Shown here piece by piece: positions 1 through 7,030 of a stretch of 64,000 bases of DNA. The stretch spans positions 2,046,001 through 2,110,000 of the forward strand of contig NZ_CP024190.1 of NCBI RefSeq assembly GCF_003391395.1, in the 5' to 3' direction. This stretch comes from Mycobacterium marinum (GTDB lineage Bacteria > Actinomycetota > Actinomycetes > Mycobacteriales > Mycobacteriaceae). The number at the start of each line of letters is the position of its first letter. Within the stretch, counting starts at the first letter, position 1. The notes beneath the pieces were generated by a model that had not been told where the DNA came from, made no database searches, and was given only the letters and a program-made list of their open reading frames with translations. Made by a program: the position numbers and the translations under genes.

Positions 1-670
1 CTGTGAACTCCGCCATATACCCCTGCCTGTGCTGGGCATCCCGTCGAAGGCCAGTATCCGCGAAGGCCCCGGCGACGTCATCCACGGCGTGGCCTCTGCG
101 AGGTGGGCCTCACCCGGCAACGATCCTTGGATATGGGCTCCGATTGCACCGTTAGCCGGAAATTTGATGTGGCTCAGCAGATTATCAACGCGCACCGGGA
201 GGTGCGAGGTGGGTGTAGCATCGGTGGCAGCTGAGAAATAGCTGGTCCGGGATGAGTTCGGCTGTCCGCTGCGGAACTCCAGGAGTACTGGCTCCGACAC
301 CCGGCACTCCGGTGATCGTTTGGTCCGGACTTGCCATGACTGCCTCATCTGTAGACCCATTGGCCTACTCGCCTGCAGCAGATTGGTCTTGCACCGTGCC
401 GGTGCAACCCCTGCACGACGACAACCGAGTTTGCGAGGGCACGACTCTCGGGCAAGGCCGGTGGTGTTGGGGCTGAAGTCGGTGATTCACATGACCCCTT
501 GATTCCGCTCAACGAGGTCGAACCCAACAGGTAGGTAGCGACAGTGCAATACGCCTGTGCCGCCAGAATTGACGGGCCGGAATTAGGCAGGCGATGTTGG
601 CTGCTGCCGGAGTTGAATTCCCTCTCCCTTCCCCTCGCACAACATCGAAACTAGAAACTAGGTAAACACC
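1..670. other. Left-end region without a recognisable gene
   Basis: No open frame here reads like a real protein. The short frames present (60-75 codons) have arginine- and tryptophan-rich composition typical of shadow frames, and none has a good ribosome binding site. The base composition from about 500 to 670 is less GC-rich than the rest of the window, which fits an upstream regulatory region for the small gene at 671. No hairpin, tRNA or insertion-sequence end was recognised. Confidence 0.5.
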
Positions 671-826
671 ATGATCATTCTGGGAATCATCCTTCTCGTT
701 GTCGGATTCCTTTTGAAAATCTCGATCCTGTGGACCGTCGGAATCGTTGTCCTGCTGATCGGCGTAGTACTCACCGTCATGGGATCAATGGGACACGCGG
801 TCGGCGGACGGCGCACCTACTACTGA
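671..826 (+). CDS. Small hydrophobic membrane protein (DUF6131-like)
   Basis: This 51-residue protein starts MIILGIILLVVGFLLKIS and ends GGRRTYY. Residues 1-16 and about 20-40 form two short hydrophobic segments joined by a lysine-containing turn, so it should be an inner-membrane hairpin. The length, the MIILG start and the basic C-terminal tail with aromatic residues match what I recall of the DUF6131 family of mycobacteria and relatives, whose function is unknown. The ribosome binding site is weak (ACTAGG, about 8 bases upstream). It is followed by 354 bases without a gene and then a STAS-domain gene on the same strand. Confidence 0.7.
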   Translation: MIILGIILLVVGFLLKISILWTVGIVVLLIGVVLTVMGSMGHAVGGRRTYY

Positions 827-1180
827 TTTGCCGACCCGGCTGACCGTGAAGACAGCAGTACGGCGGCAGCGTACGTGCGGCATTGTTGTCCGTTGTTAGC
901 AACGAACACCACCAATTCACGCGCCCACCAATCCAGGGATTCGAGATGGCTACTAGCACCGACGTTGCAATCGCCCCGTTAGTGATTGGTGACCTGTGCC
1001 ACACAGGCCGGCGGCGACGCCAAGACAGCGCACGCGGTCGGCTCAATAGCCCAGACGCCGTACTCCACGGCCCCGCACCGGCCACGGCGAAAAGATTCGC
1101 CAGGTGATGCACCGACATCAGCACCAGCCGCTCTACCGACGACATGTTCTCAACTGCGTGTCGAGTTGATTGGAGGACAT
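827..1180. other. Intergenic region before the STAS gene
   Basis: No convincing gene is visible in these 354 bases. An open frame continuous with the STAS gene begins at 986, but its first 65 codons have no family resemblance and no ribosome binding site, while a clear TGGAGG lies just before the ATG at 1181. I therefore treat this stretch as noncoding. No promoter hexamers were identified with confidence. Confidence 0.5.
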
Positions 1181-2023
1181 ATGCCCGCCAAGGAGACAGC
1201 GTTGTGTTTGTCCATACTCTCCCTGGGCAACGTCCCTTCCCGGCCGTTGGGAGATGGCACCCTGCGTTTAGAGATTCTTCGACTGAAGTCAGAGGTGGTC
1301 GTCATCAGCGCATGCGGCGACATCGACGCGTCCGACGTCGGCGCTGTGGTCCGGTGCACGCTGGGGCAAGTAGCGGGCTGTCGAGGGCTGATACTCGATC
1401 TGCGTTGGGTGGATTTCTTTGGGGCCGGGGGTTTCTTGGCTTTGCACAAGATTTCTGCCAACTGCGCCCGCGCTCGGATAGGCTGGGCACTCCTACTCAG
1501 CGCAGCCGTCTCACGGGTGCTGTCGGTCTGCGACCCACAAGCCAGCCTGCCCGCAGTCAGCACCCTCGACGCTTCGCTGGCCGAACGACTAACCCGATCC
1601 GAATGTCCATTTGTACGGGTGACCAGCGTCGATTCCGCAACCTGCCGGCCTGGACCAGTACAACCCCGGTGCTCTGGGCGGCCCCGCGCCCGGTACTGGG
1701 CAACACACGTCTCGCATCGCGACCCGCAAACCGGCGAGGCAATCGCGGTACCGGTAAGTGGCACAACCACAACCGATTTTCAACGAGAATCATCGGCCGT
1801 CGGACCTGAGCTCCCAGTTGGGGACGGGATTGGAATGAAGAAGGACAAGGCAACCCAATGTGAGCAGAACCTGTGCGGCCGCCGGCGGAGGTCCACAACG
1901 GCGACGCCAGCGACACACGCCGAGCGTCCATTGACGCTGTCGCCGAGCGCATGTGCCAGCTGTCGGCCGACTGACCTGTTCTCGATCCAGACCAGACTCG
2001 ATGATGGCAATGCCGAGGAATAG
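1181..2023 (+). CDS. STAS-domain protein (anti-sigma factor antagonist-like), no phosphoacceptor Ser
   Basis: The ATG at 1181 follows a strong GGAGG at 1172-1176, giving 280 residues. Residues about 28-130 read as a STAS domain: LRLEILRLKSEVVVISACGD, then LILDLRWVDFFGAGGFLAL, then the final helix. STAS proteins of the SpoIIAA/RsfA type bind anti-sigma factors, and the partner-controlled serine sits in a D-S-x-G loop. Here the loop reads G81-A82-G83-G84, so the phosphorylatable serine is absent. After about residue 140 the protein carries roughly 140 residues of low-complexity, Arg/Thr/Ser-rich sequence with no family resemblance. Mycobacterial single-domain STAS proteins are usually only about 110-150 residues, so the tail may be read-through after a lost stop or a frameshift. 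Sigma-factor control is inferred from the fold only. Confidence 0.65.
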   Translation: MPAKETALCLSILSLGNVPSRPLGDGTLRLEILRLKSEVVVISACGDIDASDVGAVVRCTLGQVAGCRGLILDLRWVDFFGAGGFLALHKISANCARARIGWALLLSAAVSRVLSVCDPQASLPAVSTLDASLAERLTRSECPFVRVTSVDSATCRPGPVQPRCSGRPRARYWATHVSHRDPQTGEAIAVPVSGTTTTDFQRESSAVGPELPVGDGIGMKKDKATQCEQNLCGRRRRSTTATPATHAERPLTLSPSACASCRPTDLFSIQTRLDDGNAEE

Positions 2024-2253
2024 GGGCCCGATGACGCAGCAGGCTAGACGGTTTCCCGTCCGGCAATTGGCGGGACGCCTGCCTCCGGTAGGAATGCCGG
2101 GAAAGTCTCCATGAGGCAACAAGTCCAAACCCGGCAAATCAACCACCAAGAACGACCCTGAACCCGATGGTGTCACGCCCAAGCCCTGGTAACACGTCCG
2201 CCGGCCGGCGAGTAGGGTGCGGCGCCGTCTGGCCTGAACATTGGTAGACATCT

Positions 2254-3507
2254 ATGGCAATAACGCAAGTCGCGGAATTCGCACACCTGAGCGATGCCGA
2301 CCTCGAGGCTCTCGGAGCCGACTTGGCGGCCATCCGCCGGGACATCGAGGATGAGCGCGGCGAAAAGGACAGGGCGTACATACTGCGGACCATCGCGTTT
2401 CAGCGATTGCTCGACATAGCCGCGCGCATCACCATTGCCGTCAGCCGCAGCAGGTTCGGTTGGTTGCTGGGCGTCACCGCGCTCGCCGCGGCCAAGAGCA
2501 TCGAGAATATGGAGCTCGGCCATAACATCGGCCATGGTCAATGGGATTGGATGAATGATCCCGAAATTCATTCCAGCACCTGGGAGTGGGATATGGCGGG
2601 TGTCTCGTCCCAATGGCGGTATTCCCACAACTATCGCCACCATGTGTTCACCAACGTTGTTGGTGTGGACGACGACCTCGGTTTTGGCGTTCTGCGAGTC
2701 ACCCGTGACCAGAAGTGGCGCCCGAGTCATTTGTACCAACCTTTGCGAAACGTACTATTGGCAATAATGTTCGAGTGGGGCATTGCGGCGCACGGCCTGC
2801 ACTCAGAACATGAGCGCGCGGCAACTGACGCCGAGAAATCCGCCCATACCCGTGCGCTGATTCGCAAGATGGCTCGGCAAGCCGGCAAGGACTACTTGTT
2901 CTTCCCCACTCTCAGTCTTCGACGTTGGCGCCGAGCCCTGACGGGGAACATCGCCGCGAACCTGCTACGCAATTTGTGGGCCTACATCGTGATCGCGTGC
3001 GGGCACTTTCCGGACGGAGCGGAGAAGTTCACCCCTGCCGCGCTGGAGGGCGAAACGAAACCCGAATGGTATCTGCGGCAGATGCTGGGTACTGCGAACT
3101 TTCGCGCTGGCCCGGTGCTGGCGTTCCTCAGCGGAAACCTCTGCTACCAGATCGAACACCACCTTTTCCCGGATCTGCCGAGCAACCGCTACGCGCAGAT
3201 AGCACAACGGGTTCGGGTGGTATGCGCCACCTACGATCTTCCGTATACGACCGGACCGCTTGCCCGCCAGTACCTGCTCACCTTCCGCACCATCTCCAAG
3301 CTGGCGCTTCCGGACCGTTTCCTCATTGCCACGTGTGACGACGCCCCTGAGACTGCCTCGGAGATCAAGTTCCGCCACGTCACCGCACCCATGGTGTCGG
3401 GTAGGAGCGACAGCGACGCCCGGCGTCGTGGACTGGTCTCTGCGACACGTCAGGGCCAGGTTCGCCAGCGATCGAGACACCACGCACGCCGCGACGTCGC
3501 AGGATAG
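2254..3507 (+). CDS. DesA3-like membrane fatty acid desaturase
   Basis: This 417-residue protein has the three histidine boxes of membrane di-iron acyl-CoA desaturases: H90-NIG-H94, H125-NYR-H129-H130 and Q299-IE-H302-H303. The stretch between the first two boxes (GQWDWMNDPEIHSSTWEWDM) and the phrase CGHFPDGAEKFT closely resemble mycobacterial DesA3 (Rv3229c), the stearoyl-CoA delta-9 desaturase that makes oleate. Hydrophobic segments lie near residues 60-82, 165-180 and 235-250. DesA3 is normally coded elsewhere, next to its oxidoreductase partner Rv3230c. No such partner is adjacent here, so this is probably a paralogue sharing an electron donor. The last 35 or so residues, after the conserved DDAPET-S phrase, are Arg/Ser-rich and look like an unconserved extension. 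Substrate and double-bond position cannot be read from sequence. Confidence 0.85.
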   Translation: MAITQVAEFAHLSDADLEALGADLAAIRRDIEDERGEKDRAYILRTIAFQRLLDIAARITIAVSRSRFGWLLGVTALAAAKSIENMELGHNIGHGQWDWMNDPEIHSSTWEWDMAGVSSQWRYSHNYRHHVFTNVVGVDDDLGFGVLRVTRDQKWRPSHLYQPLRNVLLAIMFEWGIAAHGLHSEHERAATDAEKSAHTRALIRKMARQAGKDYLFFPTLSLRRWRRALTGNIAANLLRNLWAYIVIACGHFPDGAEKFTPAALEGETKPEWYLRQMLGTANFRAGPVLAFLSGNLCYQIEHHLFPDLPSNRYAQIAQRVRVVCATYDLPYTTGPLARQYLLTFRTISKLALPDRFLIATCDDAPETASEIKFRHVTAPMVSGRSDSDARRRGLVSATRQGQVRQRSRHHARRDVAG

Positions 3508-3678
3508 TGACCGGTGCAGTCTTGTGCGAATGGCCAAGACCGCTCGCGATCAATTCGTGCGGACCCGCGATGCTCGGCCCACGACGACAAGCACTGATTC
3601 GCCCTCTAGACGCCATAATGCGTATTCCGCTTGGTGGGGCCTGTCGGCACGAATACCCCGACCTGGAAGGATGTCAGT

Positions 3679-5025
3679 GTGTCGGAAGGTTTCTGGATCG
3701 CCATCGCGGTCGTCGCCGCCCTAGTCCTCATCGGCGCGCTGGTCGTCGGCTTGTTACGGTACCGACGCCGGCAGATCAAGCTGTTGGCCGCGCCAAAATC
3801 CGACACTATCGATCGTTCGGGCGGCTACACGGCATCTTCCGGTATCGCTTTCAGTCAGACTCCAACGACAACCGAACCGGTCGATCGGATAGACACCAGC
3901 GGTCTGCCCGCGGTGGGGGACGATGCGACCGTCCCGCGCGATGCACCGAAACGCACCGTCTCCGAGGTGCATCTTCCAGACGTCGAGTTCGAACCCGAGA
4001 CCTCGGCCTCGGTTGCCGTGGAACCGGGGCCGCCGCTGGCACCTGAAGCACCCGAGGCGCCCGAAGTGTCTGAAGCGCCTGAGGTTGCCGAAGTTGAGGC
4101 CATCGAGCCGCCGGAAGGCCGCTTGGAGCGCCTGCGCGGACGCCTCGCCAAGTCACAGAACGCGCTCGGGCGCAGCGTGCTGGGTCTGATCGGTGGCGGT
4201 GACCTGGACGAGGACTCCTGGCAGGACGTCGAAGACACCCTGTTGGTCGCCGACCTCGGGCCGGTTGTCACCGAGGCGGTGGTGTCACAGTTGCGCAGCC
4301 GGCTGGCCAGCGGCAATGTCCGTAGCGAGGATGACGCCCGGGCGGTGTTTCGTGATGTCCTGATCAAGGCGCTGCAACCCGACATGGATCGTTCGATCCG
4401 CGCGTTGCCGCATCCGGACCATCCGTCGGTGCTGCTGGTGGTCGGCGTGAACGGAACCGGCAAAACCACCACGGTCGGCAAGCTGGCGCGGGTGCTGGTG
4501 GCCGATGGCCGGCGCGTGGTGCTGGGTGCGGCAGACACCTTCCGGGCGGCGGCGGCGGTCCAGCTGCAGACATGGGCGGCCCGGGTGGGCGCGGAGGTGG
4601 TCAGCGGGGCCGAGGGCGCCGATCCGGCATCGGTGGCCTTCGATGCCGTCGACAAGGGGGTCGCCGCGGGCGCCGACGTCGTCCTCATCGATACCGCCGG
4701 TCGGCTGCACACCAAGGTCGGCCTGATGGATGAGCTGGGCAAAGTGAAGCGTGTGGTGACCCGGCGCGCGGCCGTCGACGAGGTGTTGCTGGTGCTCGAC
4801 GCCACCATCGGGCAGAACGGGCTGGCTCAGGCCAAGGTCTTTGCCGAGGTCGTCGACATCACCGGGGTGGTGCTGACAAAACTGGACGGAACAGCCAAGG
4901 GCGGCATTGTCTTTCGTGTTCAACAGGAACTCGGCGTGCCGGTGAAGCTGGTTGGGCTCGGCGAAGGCCCCGACGACCTGGCGCCGTTCGAACCCGCCGC
5001 GTTTGTCGACGCCCTGCTCGGCTGA
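3679..5025 (+). CDS. ftsY: Signal recognition particle receptor FtsY
   Basis: FtsY is the membrane-associated SRP GTPase that receives ribosome-nascent chain complexes from Ffh and passes them to the Sec translocon. I choose the GTG at 3679 (448 residues) because GGAAGG lies 8 bases upstream; an ATG at 3631 is in frame but lacks a binding site. The N-terminus holds one hydrophobic helix (about residues 5-27) followed by RYRRRQ, then an acidic Pro/Glu/Ala-rich A domain. The NG domain follows with GVNGTGKTTTVGKLA (P-loop), DTFRAAAAVQLQ, DTAGRLHTK and TKLDGTAKGG, all diagnostic of SRP GTPases. Its partner ffh lies about 6.8 kb downstream. In M. tuberculosis ftsY is likewise followed by amt. Confidence 0.96.
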   Translation: MSEGFWIAIAVVAALVLIGALVVGLLRYRRRQIKLLAAPKSDTIDRSGGYTASSGIAFSQTPTTTEPVDRIDTSGLPAVGDDATVPRDAPKRTVSEVHLPDVEFEPETSASVAVEPGPPLAPEAPEAPEVSEAPEVAEVEAIEPPEGRLERLRGRLAKSQNALGRSVLGLIGGGDLDEDSWQDVEDTLLVADLGPVVTEAVVSQLRSRLASGNVRSEDDARAVFRDVLIKALQPDMDRSIRALPHPDHPSVLLVVGVNGTGKTTTVGKLARVLVADGRRVVLGAADTFRAAAAVQLQTWAARVGAEVVSGAEGADPASVAFDAVDKGVAAGADVVLIDTAGRLHTKVGLMDELGKVKRVVTRRAAVDEVLLVLDATIGQNGLAQAKVFAEVVDITGVVLTKLDGTAKGGIVFRVQQELGVPVKLVGLGEGPDDLAPFEPAAFVDALLG

Positions 5026-5168
5026 AAGCTACTCCACAGCAAGTTTTACGTTAATCCTGATGAAACACGTCGGCACCATTGCTGCAACAACTACTGCGCA
5101 TGGTTCTGGATCAGGTCACCAGTCAACAAATCTGGGGCCCTCCCAACGCTGACTGGAGGTGATAACGA
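5026..5168 (+). promoter_or_regulatory. amt operon leader with a weak GlnR-box-like site
   Basis: The 143 bases before amt are less GC-rich than the surrounding genes. The stretch at about 5049-5067 contains GTTAA, seven bases, then GAAAC. Actinobacterial GlnR boxes have GTnAC and GAAAC half sites separated by six bases, so this is an imperfect match (one base and the spacing differ). amt-glnB-glnD is a known GlnR target in mycobacteria. The amt ribosome binding site GGAGGTGAT at 5154-5162 is unusually complete. Confidence 0.3.
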
Positions 5169-6602
5169 GTGAGTGACTTCCCGATAATGGGTGTGCCCGA
5201 CACCGGCGACACCGCCTGGATGCTGGCGAGTTCGGCGCTCGTGCTGCTGATGACGCCGGGGCTGGCGTTCTTCTATGGCGGCATGGTGCGCGCCAAGAGC
5301 GTGCTGAACATGATCATGATGAGCATCAGCGCGATGGGCGTTGTGACCGTGCTGTGGGTGCTCTACGGCTACTCGGTCGCTTTCGGCAACGACATGGGCG
5401 GCGTCGCCGGAAACCCGACCGAATACCTGGGGTTGAAGGGGCTGATCGGGGGCAATGGGGCGCCCGCGGATCCCGCCACGCAGACCGCGGCGGTGGACAT
5501 CCCGCTGGCCGGTTCGCTGCCCATGACGGTGTTTGTGGCATTCCAGCTGATGTTCGCCATCATCACGGTCGCACTGATCTCGGGGGCGGTGGCTGACCGG
5601 CTCAAGTTCGGCGCCTGGTTGCTGTTCGCCGGACTGTGGGCGACCTTCGTCTACTTCCCGGTCGCGCACTGGGTCTTCTCGTTCGACGGCGTCACCGCTG
5701 CCACCGGCGGCTGGATCGCCAACAAGCTGCACGCGATCGACTTCGCGGGGGGAACCGCGGTCCACATCAACGCCGGTGTGGCCGGCTTGGTGCTGGCGCT
5801 GGTGCTGGGCAAGCGGCGCGGTTGGCCCACGACACTGTTCCGGCCGCACAACCTGCCATTCGTGATGCTCGGGGCGGGGCTGCTGTGGTTCGGCTGGTAC
5901 GGGTTCAACGCCGGTTCGGCGACCAGCTCCAACGGCACCGCGGCCACGACGTTCGTCACCACCACCGTCGCTACGGCCGCGGCGATGCTCGCCTGGCTGC
6001 TCACCGAGCGAATCCGGGACGGCAAGGCGACCACGCTGGGTGCCGCCTCGGGCATTGTCGCCGGGTTGGTTGCCATCACCCCGTCGTGCTCTTCGGTCAA
6101 CGTGCTGGGCGCGCTGGTGGTCGGCGCGGTAGCCGGGGTGCTGTGTGCGCTGGCGGTCGGATTGAAGTTCAGACTTGGATTCGACGACTCGCTCGACGTG
6201 GTCGGCGTGCACCTGGTCGGTGGTCTGGCCGGCACCTTGCTGGTGGGCCTGATGGCCGCCCCGGAGAGCCCGGCCATCAACGGAGTCGAGGGTGTCTCCA
6301 AGGGCCTGTTCTACGGCGGCGGCTTCGATCAGCTGGTACGACAAGCTGTCGGAGCCTCTAGCGTTCTCATCTATTCTGGTGTAGTCACGCTCATCCTTGC
6401 TTTGATCCTGAAGTACACCATCGGGTTGCGTCTGGGTCCGGAGCAGGAGTCCGCGGGCATCGACGAGGCTGAGCACGCCGAGAACGGCTACGACTTCGCG
6501 GTCGCTAGCGGTTCGGTTCTACCTCGTCCCGGCATCGTCGCGGATTCGCGTAACGGCCTAGAGGAGCGAGTAGGCGAGAAAGTGGAGGCGGAGCCGAAAT
6601 GA
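5169..6602 (+). CDS. amt: Ammonium transporter Amt
   Basis: Amt conducts ammonium/ammonia across the cytoplasmic membrane and is blocked by PII (GlnB/GlnK) when nitrogen is plentiful. The GTG start at 5169 is preceded by GGAGGTGAT, giving 477 residues. Eleven or so hydrophobic segments are visible, starting at TAWMLASSALVLLMTPGLAF. Family marks include FFYGGMVRAKSVLNMIMMS, the aromatic gate near LQLMFAIITVALISGAVADR, the pore-histidine region FAGGTAVHINAGVAGL and a second one near GVHLVGGLAGTLLVGL. The C-terminal tail after about residue 420 is hydrophilic and acidic, as expected for a cytosolic PII-contact tail. The stop overlaps the glnB start (ATGA), so the two are translationally coupled. 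Confidence 0.96.
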   Translation: MSDFPIMGVPDTGDTAWMLASSALVLLMTPGLAFFYGGMVRAKSVLNMIMMSISAMGVVTVLWVLYGYSVAFGNDMGGVAGNPTEYLGLKGLIGGNGAPADPATQTAAVDIPLAGSLPMTVFVAFQLMFAIITVALISGAVADRLKFGAWLLFAGLWATFVYFPVAHWVFSFDGVTAATGGWIANKLHAIDFAGGTAVHINAGVAGLVLALVLGKRRGWPTTLFRPHNLPFVMLGAGLLWFGWYGFNAGSATSSNGTAATTFVTTTVATAAAMLAWLLTERIRDGKATTLGAASGIVAGLVAITPSCSSVNVLGALVVGAVAGVLCALAVGLKFRLGFDDSLDVVGVHLVGGLAGTLLVGLMAAPESPAINGVEGVSKGLFYGGGFDQLVRQAVGASSVLIYSGVVTLILALILKYTIGLRLGPEQESAGIDEAEHAENGYDFAVASGSVLPRPGIVADSRNGLEERVGEKVEAEPK

Positions 6603-6937
6603 AGCTGATCACAGCGATCGTAAAGCCGTTCACCCTCGACGACGTCAAGACCAGCCTCGAAGAAGCTGGAGTCTTGGGAATGACGGTCAGCGAGATCCAG
6701 GGCTATGGGCGGCAAAAGGGGCACACCGAGGTCTACCGGGGCGCCGAATATTCGGTGGACTTCGTGCCCAAGGTCCGAATCGAGGTCGTGGTCGACGACT
6801 CCATCGTGGACAAGGTCGTGGACAGCATCGTCCGGGCCGCGCGCACGGGAAAGATCGGCGACGGCAAGGTGTGGGTCAGCCCCGTGGACACCATCGTGCG
6901 AGTACGCACGGGTGAACGCGGACCTGACGCGCTGTGA
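6599..6937 (+). CDS. glnB: Nitrogen regulatory PII protein
   Basis: PII is the trimeric 2-oxoglutarate, ATP/ADP and energy sensor that gates Amt. At 112 residues it has the family's usual length. The T-loop contains GAEYSVDF with Y51, the residue that GlnD modifies. In Actinobacteria this tyrosine is adenylylated rather than uridylylated. The B-loop and C-terminal signatures are seen in TGKIGDGKVWVSPVD and VRVRTGERGPDAL. It overlaps amt by four bases and lies 93 bases before the chosen glnD start, making an amt-glnB-glnD operon in which sensor, transporter and modifying enzyme are made together. Confidence 0.97.
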   Translation: MKLITAIVKPFTLDDVKTSLEEAGVLGMTVSEIQGYGRQKGHTEVYRGAEYSVDFVPKVRIEVVVDDSIVDKVVDSIVRAARTGKIGDGKVWVSPVDTIVRVRTGERGPDAL

Positions 6938-7030
6938 GAATAGCCGCGCATTGCGCAACGAATCCGGATGGGCCGGCCGGGCGTGAGACAGCACCGGCCG
7001 GACCCGTCCGGGGTATCTGATTCGGAGGTC

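Noticed and set aside
3631..3678. Earlier ATG start of ftsY
   Set aside because: The GTG at 3679 has a good ribosome binding site and matches the family start; the extra 16 residues do not.
5049..5067. A firm GlnR box before amt
   Set aside because: Half-site spacing is seven rather than six bases and one half site has a mismatch, so I list it only as weak.
5091..6476. 461-codon frame opposite amt
   Set aside because: Arg/Gln/Asp-rich composition without a binding site; the + strand frame is an unmistakable ammonium transporter.
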